NCBI RefSeq assembly: GCF_000427865.1
Contig: NZ_ATYV01000013.1
Coordinates: 1-64,000, forward strand
Origin: Corynebacterium sputi DSM 45148
GTDB taxonomy: Bacteria; Actinomycetota; Actinomycetes; Mycobacteriales; Mycobacteriaceae
Length of the DNA: 64,000 nt
Direction: 5' to 3'
Below the pieces are notes generated by a model. That model ran no database searches, was not told where the DNA came from, and saw only the letters and a program-made list of their open reading frames with translations. The translations under genes and the position numbers were made by a program. Position 1 is the first letter of the stretch; each line of letters starts with the position of its first letter. Shown here one piece after another: positions 54,949 through 64,000 of this stretch.

Positions 54949-54973
54949 CCCGACCACCCCAGAGGTGGTCGGG
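54949..54973 (+). promoter_or_regulatory. hairpin in the dnaA leader
   Basis: CCCGACCACC / GGTGGTCGGG perfect ten-base stem, five-base loop, 33 bp before ATG 55007. It would form in the 5' untranslated mRNA and might slow elongation or shield ribosome entry. Confidence 0.5.
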
Positions 54974-55006
54974 TTCGATTCGACGGACAACGACGGGACG
55001 ACTGAG

Positions 55007-56821
55007 ATGGATGCTGTACCCCAGGACTTCAACTGGGTTTGGCAGGAAGTGATCGAACAGCTGGTAGCTGCCAGTGACGATCCCATGCGGCCGGATCTCA
55101 CACTTCGTGCGAGCGACAGGTCACTTCTTGCCAGCGTCCGCCCGGTCGGGCAGGTAAATGGGTATGTCCTGTTAACTGCTACGTCCACCCAAGCAAAGAA
55201 GCTCATCGAGGGACAGCTGTCCCATCACATCACGGCAGCATTGTTCCAGGTCACCGGCAAGAACCTGCATGTTGTCCTGACGGTTGCAGAGTCGGCCCCA
55301 GACAATGACGACCAGTACACCAACCCAGGCGCCGGTCAGCAGGGTGGCTTCCGCTTCGACGGACTGGATTCCAGCCAACGCGCCCAGTCGGCACAGCATC
55401 CGCAGAACCAGCAAAATCCCGGTTCTGAGCAGGTGCACGGTTACGACAACCAGCGCTCCCAGGTTCCGCAGTCCACGCAGCATCCGCAGAATCACCAGAA
55501 CCATGGTTATGGTTCTGGTGCAGGTCAGCGAGTTTCTGATGACCAGGGTCGCCGAGATAACTCCGGCCACTATGGAGACCACCAGGCTCAGCTGCGGGAC
55601 TCACAGACGCGTGACTACGGCTACCGCAACGACCAGGTCAGCGGATATAACGCATCTTCGGTGACGACTTCTCGTCCGGTCTCACACTCCCATTCGCAGG
55701 GGGCACCTAACCATTCGGTCCAGGGACCGGTCGGCGCGACACAGCAGTCCTCGCGTCCGAAGGTTCCGCACCAGATGAGTGACCCGGTGGAGGAGCCGAC
55801 CCTCAACCGGAAGTACACCTTCGAAACCTTCGTCCAGGGCCCGCAGAATAAGATCGCCGCTGCCGCAGCGGTAGCAGTCGCGGAAAGCCCGGGTCGTTCG
55901 TACAATCCGCTGTACATCGCCGGCCCTTCAGGGCTGGGCAAGACGCACCTGCTGCACGCGATCGGGCACTACGCACTGAACCTGCACCCGCAGTTGAAGT
56001 TGAAGTACGTCAGTTCTGAAGAATTTACGAACGACTTCATTACCTCGCTTCGTGAAGATGCCCAGGAATCCTTCAAGCGTCGGTACCGGAACCTCGACAT
56101 GCTGCTTGTCGACGACATCCAGTTCTTAGCAGGTAAGGAAGGTACGCAGGAGGAGTTCTTCCACACCTTTAATGCGCTGTACCAGACCAATCGCCAGATT
56201 GTGCTGTCGTCGGATCGTCCGCCGAGCCAGCTGGTGACGCTGGAGGACCGCCTGCGTACCCGCTTTGAACAGGGTCTATTCGCGGATCTTTCGCTTCCTG
56301 ACTTGGAGACCCGAATCGCGATTCTGCAAAAGAAGGTCGAGCAGGTTGAGAGCATGTCCATCCCGGAAGACGTGCTGGTCTTTATCGCGGAGAACAACAA
56401 CACCTCCATCCGTGCGCTGGAAGGCGACCTGCTGCAGATCAGTGCCCAGGCGTCCCTGCTCAAGCGTGCTCCCACCGTGGAATTGGCTCGTGAAGTACTG
56501 GGTACCCAGGTGGAGCCGGTAGAAATCACCGCTGAGCTCATCATTGGAACAACCGCCGAGTACTTCGGTCTTTCTGTGAAGGATCTAGAAAGTGACTCCA
56601 GGTCCCGTCCGGTGTCACACGCTCGACAGATCTCGATGCACCTGATCCGACGCATGACGAACCTGTCCTTGGTCAGTATCGGAGCGGCCCTAGGCGACAG
56701 GGACCACTCGACGATCAAGCATGGCGACGACAAAATTGAAAAGGAACAGGCGGTTAAGGAAACGACCCGCCGAGAAATCAAGGAACTCACCGCGCGGATC
56801 CAGGAGCAGGCGCGACTCTGA
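55007..56821 (+). CDS. dnaA: chromosomal replication initiator DnaA
   Basis: 604 residues, long for DnaA (450-530 is usual). Domain I (about 1-105) starts DFNWVWQEVIEQL. Domain II (about 110-265) is a long linker rich in Gln, Asn, His, Ser and Gly. Domain III holds Walker A GPSGLGKTHLL, Walker B LLVDDIQFLAGKEG and sensor motifs. Domain IV ends with the DnaA signature LGDRDHSTIKHGDDKI. The start ATG 55007 is chosen because domain I starts at DAVPQDFNWVWQE. GTG 54965 would span the leader hairpin. Confidence 0.96.
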   Translation: MDAVPQDFNWVWQEVIEQLVAASDDPMRPDLTLRASDRSLLASVRPVGQVNGYVLLTATSTQAKKLIEGQLSHHITAALFQVTGKNLHVVLTVAESAPDNDDQYTNPGAGQQGGFRFDGLDSSQRAQSAQHPQNQQNPGSEQVHGYDNQRSQVPQSTQHPQNHQNHGYGSGAGQRVSDDQGRRDNSGHYGDHQAQLRDSQTRDYGYRNDQVSGYNASSVTTSRPVSHSHSQGAPNHSVQGPVGATQQSSRPKVPHQMSDPVEEPTLNRKYTFETFVQGPQNKIAAAAAVAVAESPGRSYNPLYIAGPSGLGKTHLLHAIGHYALNLHPQLKLKYVSSEEFTNDFITSLREDAQESFKRRYRNLDMLLVDDIQFLAGKEGTQEEFFHTFNALYQTNRQIVLSSDRPPSQLVTLEDRLRTRFEQGLFADLSLPDLETRIAILQKKVEQVESMSIPEDVLVFIAENNNTSIRALEGDLLQISAQASLLKRAPTVELAREVLGTQVEPVEITAELIIGTTAEYFGLSVKDLESDSRSRPVSHARQISMHLIRRMTNLSLVSIGAALGDRDHSTIKHGDDKIEKEQAVKETTRREIKELTARIQEQARL

Positions 56822-56830
56822 GTCATTCTG

Positions 56831-56867
56831 AACGGCCGGGCAACCCGTCAGGGTTTGCCCGGCCGTT
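56831..56867 (+). terminator. terminator of dnaA
   Basis: AACGGCCGGGCAA and CCC pair with GGG and TTGCCCGGCCGTT, one bulged T, 9 bp past the dnaA stop. No U-tract. Confidence 0.75.
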
Positions 56868-56933
56868 TGCGCGAGCAGGGGTTTTAGGATGTGGAAAACC
56901 TGCGAACGATCAGGTGTACAACTTCCCACAATC

Positions 56934-57053
56934 TGGGGATAACCAGCGCCGAAGGAAGTTATCCACAACAACAGCTGTTTATCCACATTTCATGAACCAC
57001 ATTGTGAACAAGCTCTCCGACGGCACGACCTGCGGCGGAAGTGGTTTTCCACA
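56934..57053. other. DnaA-box cluster in the dnaA-dnaN gap (candidate oriC)
   Basis: Perfect boxes at 56959-56967 and 56979-56987 (TTATCCACA twice, 20 bp apart), and near-matches TGGGGATAA 56934-56942 and TTTTCCACA 57045-57053. The gap 56822-57386 has no gene. After 57090 it holds an A+T-rich tract (around GTAATTACAAAAATTG, 57153-57170), a possible unwinding element, and the dnaN promoter. Confidence 0.75.
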
Positions 57054-57386
57054 CTGTGCACACCCCCTACTACTACTGCCAACTATCTCCCTAAAGTCTT
57101 CAAAAAACAGAAGGCGTGTGGAAACTCAGTCCGGGCAACTTTCCGCGATCCTGTAATTACAAAAATTGCCAGGACAAGATCGGGTTCCCGGCGCGCTGCG
57201 ACGATGCGCGAACGTGGAAACTGATTGATCCTGAGCGTTCGTCTAAGGCACTGAGACTGCGTTAGAGTGTGGAGTGATTTATGTGTGCCCGGGGGAGACC
57301 GAGAAACTGTCATCTTCCGTCGCGAGCACCTGCTTCTACTGAGAACTACTGAAGTCCCCTGCTCTGGCCGGGGACGCGGAGGAATG

Positions 57387-58577
57387 ATGGAACCGACTGA
57401 AGTTCGCGTCCGCGCTGAAAAGGACGACCTCGCTGAGGCCGTCGCCTGGGTCGCTCGTAACCTGCCGACTCGCACCACGCAGCCGATCCTCCGGGGCATG
57501 GTGTTCGAAGCAGGTGCCGAGGGCCTGGAGATCACCGGATACGACTATGAGGTCTCCACCAGGATCCGCATTCCTGCTGACGTCAGCGCAGGAGGGCGAT
57601 TCGCGGTCAACGGTCGACTGATCTCTGAGATCGTCTCCAAGATGGCGAACAAGCCGATCGACATGCTTTTTGATGGCACTAAGGTCCACGTCACCGGCGG
57701 GTCCTCACGCTTCGAACTTCCGGCAATGACTCTCGAGGATTATCCGGCTCTGCCGGAGACCCCCGCTGTCACCGCCACAATCGACCCCCGTGTCTTCACT
57801 GAGGCCATTTCGCAGGTCTCTGTCGCGGCAGGTCGTGACGAGACCCTGCCGATGCTCACGGGCATCCGCATGGAGTCCGACGGCGACACGGTGACGATGG
57901 CGGCAACCGACCGTTTCCGTCTGGCTGTTCGTACCCTGAAGTGGAATTCCAACACCGACGCCGCAGCGGAGCTCCTGGTTCCTGCCAAGACGCTCGCAGA
58001 CACCGCTCGCACCATCGACACGCATTCCTCTGAGCAGGTCACCATCGCTGTCGGTGATGGCTCGGACGGCAAGGCCATCGGCGCAGACGGATTGCTTGGC
58101 ATTCTCGGAGCGGACCGTCGCACCACCACTCGTCTGCTGGACGCTGAGTTCCCGAAGTTCCGACCGCTGCTGCCGAAGGCTCACACCGCCGTGGCTTCGG
58201 TGGAGATTGAACCTCTGCGTGAGGCCATTCGCCGTGTCTCCCTGGTTGCTGACCGTGGAGCACAGATCCGGATGGACTTCTCTGAAGGTCAGGTCCGGCT
58301 GTCGGCTCAGGCCGAAGAAACCGGTCGTGCCGATGAGGTTCTCGACTGCGCCTTCACCGGTGAGCCCTTGATCATCGCCTTCAACCCGGCGTATCTGAAT
58401 GATGGCCTCGCTGCGATCAACACCAGCCGCGTCTTCATGGGATTCACCCAGGCCTCCCGCCCGGCGATCCTCGTCCCGGAGCCCGAGTCGGTCCCGGAGG
58501 CAGGTACTGACGGGATGTTCCAGACTCCGGAGACGGAATACACGTACCTGCTCATGCCGGTCCGTCTGCCGGGCTGA
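57387..58577 (+). CDS. dnaN: DNA polymerase III beta sliding clamp
   Basis: 396 residues, three DnaN folds of about 130 residues. Diagnostic segments are [20 protein letters not shown] at the N-terminus, YEVSTRIRI, the central [20 protein letters not shown] and the C-terminal [16 protein letters not shown] 57387 is preferred: GGAGG is 4 bp upstream, whereas ATG 57384 would leave only 1 bp. It forms the processivity ring. Confidence 0.95.
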   Translation: MEPTEVRVRAEKDDLAEAVAWVARNLPTRTTQPILRGMVFEAGAEGLEITGYDYEVSTRIRIPADVSAGGRFAVNGRLISEIVSKMANKPIDMLFDGTKVHVTGGSSRFELPAMTLEDYPALPETPAVTATIDPRVFTEAISQVSVAAGRDETLPMLTGIRMESDGDTVTMAATDRFRLAVRTLKWNSNTDAAAELLVPAKTLADTARTIDTHSSEQVTIAVGDGSDGKAIGADGLLGILGADRRTTTRLLDAEFPKFRPLLPKAHTAVASVEIEPLREAIRRVSLVADRGAQIRMDFSEGQVRLSAQAEETGRADEVLDCAFTGEPLIIAFNPAYLNDGLAAINTSRVFMGFTQASRPAILVPEPESVPEAGTDGMFQTPETEYTYLLMPVRLPG

Positions 58578-58602
58578 GTCGCCGGAGGAAGTCCGGAGTC
58601 TC

Positions 58603-59829
58603 ATGTATCTGCGTTCGCTGTCCCTCCGAGATTTCCGGTCCTGGCCGGAGCTGTCGGTCGATCTGGAGCCGGGCATCACCGTCTTCGTCGGCCGCAATGG
58701 CTTCGGTAAGACGAACATCGTTGAATCCGTCGGTTATCTCTCGTCGCTCTCATCCCACCGGGTGAGTTCTGACGCGCCTCTGGTTCGCAGTGGTGCCGAC
58801 TCAGCGCGGGTCTCTGCCACGGTCGTCAACGATGGACGTGCACTGGCCGCACATCTGCTGATCAACCCACACCGGGCCAATCAGGCGCAGCTGAACCGCA
58901 CCAGGCTGAAGAGCCCTCGGGAAATGGCAGGGACGGTCCGCTCGGTGTTATTCGCACCAGAGGACCTCGAACTGGTCAAGGGCGAGCCGGCCCAGCGACG
59001 GCGATACTTGGATGACCTGCTTGGGTTGCGCCGGCCGATGCTCTCTGGTGCTCGCATCGAGTACGACCGCATCCTGCGCCAGCGCAACGCCCTGCTGAAG
59101 TCCGCGGGGCAGGCATTGCGCCGCGGATATGGGTCTGCAGATGGTGAGGCCGCTTTGGCGACCCTGGACACCTGGGATGGACAGTTAGCCCATGTGGGGT
59201 CCATCGTTACTGCCGAGCGCATTCTGCTGCTGCAGGAGTTGGCGCCACGCATCATCGACGCCTACGCGCACCTAGCGTCTGGATCCCGACCAGCCTACGT
59301 GAATTACCGCTTCCGCATCACTGAGAACGGATCAGGCCAGCAGAGCTCCGGGTCTCCGGCTCCACTGGACGAGTTGCCTACCGACGCCACCGTCATCGAA
59401 GCAATGATGCTTACCGAGATGGCCGAATCTCGACAGCGAGAGATCGACCGCGGTATGTCGCTGGTGGGTCCTCATCGTGATGATCTTGTGCTTACGCTCG
59501 GCAGTGACCCAGCCAAAGGTTTCGCCAGCCATGGCGAGACGTGGTCGTATGCGCTGGCCCTCCGACTGGCCTCGTATCAGCTCCTGCGCGATGAGGGCCC
59601 GGATCCGATCCTCATCCTCGACGACGTCTTCGCAGAACTCGACCAGCAACGTCGGGAAGCATTGGTTGCTATTGCGCAGCAGGCGGAACAGGTTCTCATC
59701 ACCTCGGCGGTGGGGGAGGAGCTACCGTCGGCATTAACCGACGGTGGATACCGCTCCCACACCGTCACCGTCCGGGATACCCCGGACGGAAGGATCTCGC
59801 TTCTCGACGAACAGAGCCACGATGGCTGA
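58603..59829 (+). CDS. recF: DNA replication and repair protein RecF
   Basis: 408 residues. Walker [21 protein letters not shown], signature near the C-terminus [16 protein letters not shown], and Walker [20 protein letters not shown]-like ATPase that aids RecA loading at gaps. GGAG lies 5 bp before ATG 58603, 25 bp after dnaN. Its end overlaps the next gene by 8 bp, so translation is coupled. Confidence 0.95.
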   Translation: MYLRSLSLRDFRSWPELSVDLEPGITVFVGRNGFGKTNIVESVGYLSSLSSHRVSSDAPLVRSGADSARVSATVVNDGRALAAHLLINPHRANQAQLNRTRLKSPREMAGTVRSVLFAPEDLELVKGEPAQRRRYLDDLLGLRRPMLSGARIEYDRILRQRNALLKSAGQALRRGYGSADGEAALATLDTWDGQLAHVGSIVTAERILLLQELAPRIIDAYAHLASGSRPAYVNYRFRITENGSGQQSSGSPAPLDELPTDATVIEAMMLTEMAESRQREIDRGMSLVGPHRDDLVLTLGSDPAKGFASHGETWSYALALRLASYQLLRDEGPDPILILDDVFAELDQQRREALVAIAQQAEQVLITSAVGEELPSALTDGGYRSHTVTVRDTPDGRISLLDEQSHDG

Positions 59830-60508
59830 CCCAGACTCCCCACGTACCGCTGATCTCGGCGATTCTTCCTCCGACATGGTGGAGGACACGTTCCAGCGGA
59901 TGCGTGCAGAAGCCCGTAAGAGAGGGCGACTGCCTGTGTTGTCAGCTCCTCCACGTCGTAAAGCACGGGGTGACATGCTCGCAGACCGAGTGAACATGGC
60001 ATCGCAGACCCAGGACGTGACGATCCCTGGCCTTGGCAAAGTGACCCCACAGCGCGACGAGGGATTCCATGGAGTACCCCGTGACCGCGCTGGCACGAGG
60101 ATCCCCGACAGTCTGTTGCGGTCGCGCTCTGCCAAGATTTATCGAGCCAGCCGACGTGATCCGCAACCGCTGGGCAAGGTCCTGATCAAGGAGATCATCG
60201 AACGTAAGTGGAATGCCGACATGGCGCGCGGCATGGTGGTGTCAAAGTGGGATGAGATCGTCGGGAACGAACTCGCCTCTCATGTGACGATCGAATCCTT
60301 CGATGAAGGTGTTTTGAAACTCCAGGCCAGCTCAACCGCGTGGGCCACTCAAGTGCGCCTGCTGCAGTCGCAGCTTTTGAGCACCATTGCCGACACCGTC
60401 GGAGATGGAGTAGTCAATCAGCTCAAGATCGTTGGCCCACCAGCTCCGAACTGGCGCAAGGGCCGGTACTACGTCAAGGGGCGTGGCCCGCGAGACACCT
60501 ACGGTTGA
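59822..60508 (+). CDS. dciA: DciA-family helicase loader (DUF721)
   Basis: 228 residues. An Arg/Pro-rich N-terminal half (disordered) precedes the DUF721 domain (about 125-210): [20 protein letters not shown], then [20 protein letters not shown] and [20 protein letters not shown]. DciA loads DnaB in bacteria lacking DnaC/DnaI, which fits this phylum. It overlaps recF by 8 bp and precedes gyrB by 207 bp. The Shine-Dalgarno site is weak, consistent with coupling. Confidence 0.9.
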   Translation: MADPDSPRTADLGDSSSDMVEDTFQRMRAEARKRGRLPVLSAPPRRKARGDMLADRVNMASQTQDVTIPGLGKVTPQRDEGFHGVPRDRAGTRIPDSLLRSRSAKIYRASRRDPQPLGKVLIKEIIERKWNADMARGMVVSKWDEIVGNELASHVTIESFDEGVLKLQASSTAWATQVRLLQSQLLSTIADTVGDGVVNQLKIVGPPAPNWRKGRYYVKGRGPRDTYG

Positions 60509-60688
60509 TCGGAATCGACGGCTCAAAGGCGCGTGAGAGGCCTAATTTCCTATGTTTTCCGGTGAACGAATGCCATCCGACCCATGAAAAACGTCTCAGA
60601 ACGCGCCTCAGACCAGATTCGATGCCCCTTTAGTGTGGGGATACGGGTAGACTGGTCAGGTATTACATAAGGCTTAAAAGGCGCTTGA

Positions 60689-62767
<2,079 letters not shown>

Positions 62768-62778
62768 CCGAGCATGCT

Positions 62779-62806
62779 AAAGCCCTCGCCTTCTGGCGAG
62801 GGCTTT
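62779..62806 (+). terminator. terminator of gyrB
   Basis: AAAGCCCTCGCC / GGCGAGGGCTTT perfect 12-bp stem with a four-base loop, 12 bp past the gyrB stop. The U-tract TTT is short and lies within the stem. Confidence 0.85.
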
Positions 62807-62808
62807 GA

Positions 62809-62824
62809 TGTTTCACGTGAAACA
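62809..62824. other. parS partition site
   Basis: TGTTTCACGTGAAACA, an exact match to the 16-bp parS consensus, 2 bp after the gyrB terminator stem. ParB loading site. Confidence 0.93.
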
Positions 62825-62922
62825 TCGCATTACAACGATTCGCTTTACGACGCCCTCTCCGCATCCCTCACTTGCATCGGATTGAAGATAGAGCCGCTGC
62901 ATTATTTCCGCGGGAAGTGGAG

Positions 62923-62938
62923 TGTTTCACGTGAAACA
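62923..62938. other. parS partition site
   Basis: A second exact TGTTTCACGTGAAACA, 114 bp from the first. Confidence 0.93.
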
Positions 62939-62951
62939 TTAACTAGACCAA

Positions 62952-62986
62952 TGCCGGGGTGGCCACGCCCTGTGGTCACCCCGGCA
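62952..62986 (-). terminator. terminator of the S33 peptidase gene
   Basis: TGCCGGGGTGgCCAC pairs with GTGGtCACCCCGGCA (one G-T position) around a five-base loop, 31 bp past the minus-strand stop. No U-tract. Confidence 0.7.
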
Positions 62987-63016
62987 TCATTGTGAATGTG
63001 CGCTTTGTGCGAACCC

Positions 63017-64000
63017 TTAGCCCATGTACTGGCGGACTACTGCTTCTTGAACGTCGGAATCATCGGGGTGGTGGCCGTCGAGAAGGACTACATGGCTGTA
63101 GCCATCCAGGAGAAGGAACTCTCCATTCATGCGATCGCGGGTTGCTTCGCCGGCCGGTGTTCCCGTTACAGCAGTATCACCGGTGTAATGCAGGACGAGT
63201 GGCTGCCGGTCGAGGCTCGCGGGGGAGTGGTCAATCGCCGACTGTTGGGCAGGCCATCCCAGGCATAGCTGACCGGACTTCAGGCCCAGAGAGTTGAGCT
63301 CGAAGATGTCCCCACCAGTGAACGACTCTGCGTACGACTGGCCAATCAACGAGGGATCTGGAGCCACGATGTTGTCATTGCAGATGATGGCGCGCTCCAG
63401 CGTGGCAATGGACACCATCTGATCCATGAGATCCTGGTCCGTGAGTTCTTCCGGTATTTTCTGAACAGGAGTTTCTCCAGAAGCGATGGCACTAGCAAGA
63501 TCAGGCCACGCGGTTTCGGTGTACAGACCTTCCATTGCCTTCGCGAAAGTGGGGGAGGTCTGCGCGGAGCTGCCCATAAGCGAGCTGACGAAGGAACTTC
63601 CACGCCAGGCAACTGGCAGGATTTCATTGGCTACAGGCAGGAGGGCGTCAGCATTGTTTGCGATGGTTTCAGGGAGATCGCCGACCTCGGCCGGCGGGGG
63701 ATAGGCCTGACCGGGAGCGCCTGCCTCGTCATTCACCATCTGGGACCATTTCGTATAGACCTGCAGAGGGGTCGTGCCAAGGTGGTACTGATCGTCCCTG
63801 TCCGCCATCCACTGGAACATGGCGTTCATTCCGTCCCGGCGCCACGACTCCCTGGATGTACCCAGGTCGAAATATCGGGTGTCAGCATCGATACTCGAAT
63901 CCAAGACCATCCCGTCGACCTTGTCCCCGAATAGCGTGGCGTAGGTGGACATCAGATCTGATCCATACGAGGTGCCGTACAGTCCGATCGTGTCTTCACC
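63017..64000 (-). CDS. alpha/beta-hydrolase, S33 tripeptidyl aminopeptidase-like (5' end outside window)
   Basis: 328 residues of the C-terminal part; the gene continues past position 64000. The nucleophile elbow GTSYGS (GxSxG type, Ser nucleophile) is 10-15 residues from the right edge and is followed by KVDGMVLDSSIDADT. The Ser/Asp/His triad is completed by the Asp in LHYTGDTAVTGTPAGE and the His in GYSHVVLLDG, with a TAP-like C-terminal domain. Such proteins are often secreted, but the signal peptide is not visible. The stop TAA is at 63017-63019. Confidence 0.82.
   Translation of the reverse strand, partial: GEDTIGLYGTSYGSDLMSTYATLFGDKVDGMVLDSSIDADTRYFDLGTSRESWRRDGMNAMFQWMADRDDQYHLGTTPLQVYTKWSQMVNDEAGAPGQAYPPPAEVGDLPETIANNADALLPVANEILPVAWRGSSFVSSLMGSSAQTSPTFAKAMEGLYTETAWPDLASAIASGETPVQKIPEELTDQDLMDQMVSIATLERAIICNDNIVAPDPSLIGQSYAESFTGGDIFELNSLGLKSGQLCLGWPAQQSAIDHSPASLDRQPLVLHYTGDTAVTGTPAGEATRDRMNGEFLLLDGYSHVVLLDGHHPDDSDVQEAVVRQYMG

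Noticed and set aside
54949-54990. tRNA-like T-arm sequence GGGTTCGATTC
   Set aside because: No anticodon or acceptor stem can be built around it. It is part of the dnaA leader hairpin.
57705-58718. Minus-strand frame of 337 codons across dnaN and recF
   Set aside because: Crosses two essential genes and has no recognisable domain.
62774-62995. Plus-strand frame of 73 codons after gyrB
   Set aside because: It runs through the gyrB terminator and both parS sites (read as VSRET twice) and has no Shine-Dalgarno site.

Overview
The window is a high-GC actinobacterial chromosome segment spanning the replication origin. The gene order yidC-yidD-rnpA-rpmH, dnaA, dnaN, recF, dciA, gyrB, with pcnA, a NUDIX gene, a DUF6049 gene, murJ, sigM, trxB, trxA, cwlM, parB, parA and rsmG on its left flank, is that of Corynebacteriales. 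The ino1 / MarR-Usp pair, the rpsF-ssb-rplI cluster without rpsR, a brnFE-type exporter and many GTG or leaderless starts suggest Corynebacterium or a close relative. The species cannot be named from the sequence alone.

Layout. 1-444 bp: leader and promoter of an rRNA operon that points out of the window on the left. 0.4-5.3 kb: MFS transporter, NYN-domain protein, PspA protein and a divergent membrane-anchored beta-lactamase-like serine hydrolase. 5.4-12.4 kb (minus strand): thioredoxin, dnaB, rplI-ssb-rpsF, a small membrane protein and the class A penicillin-binding protein PonA. Three perfect DnaA boxes lie upstream of dnaB. 12.7-16.3 kb (plus): ino1, MarR regulator with an operator cluster, universal stress protein, membrane protein. 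16.4-26.5 kb: accessory region. AtuA-like genes and a 5'-truncated CitMHS transporter lie on one side and a LysR regulator on the other. A metal-handling island of about 6 kb sits between them. 26.6-37.4 kb: leuS, SdpI-family protein, bile-acid-type symporter, TVP38 protein, brnFE, acetyltransferase, YqgE and pcnA. 37.5-48 kb (plus): envelope and redox cluster from the NUDIX gene to cwlM. 48-54.3 kb (minus): acetyltransferase, parB, parA, rsmG, yidC, yidD, rnpA, rpmH. 54.3-62.8 kb (plus): origin region and dnaA-dnaN-recF-dciA-gyrB. 62.8-64 kb: two perfect parS sites and the 3' part of a secreted-type peptidase gene.

The island at about 19.2-25.5 kb is the most novel part. It holds a P1B-type ATPase with a CPG motif, a small protein made of two copies of an unrecognised 47-residue repeat, an HMA metallochaperone, a decayed second HMA gene and a Crp/Fnr regulator. 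Four promoters share one architecture: an FNR-like palindrome (TTGA-N6-TCAA) centred exactly 32 bp from a -10-like hexamer, the geometry of class II activation. They precede the ATPase, the repeat protein, the chaperone and the chaperone pseudogene, so they look like one small regulon of the island's own regulator. Fragments of ArsR, histidine-kinase, Cys-rich and lipoprotein genes, a CsoR-like site without a csoR gene, the truncated CitMHS gene and a 110-bp element with IS6-type ends suggest that the island entered between a formerly divergent LysR/CitMHS pair and has been eroding.

The rest is core machinery: replication initiation and helicase loading (DnaA, DciA, DnaB), partition (ParAB-parS), cell-wall synthesis and its control (PonA, MurJ with pseudokinase tail, inactive-amidase CwlM, YidC/YidD) and redox balance (SigM, TrxB, TrxA).
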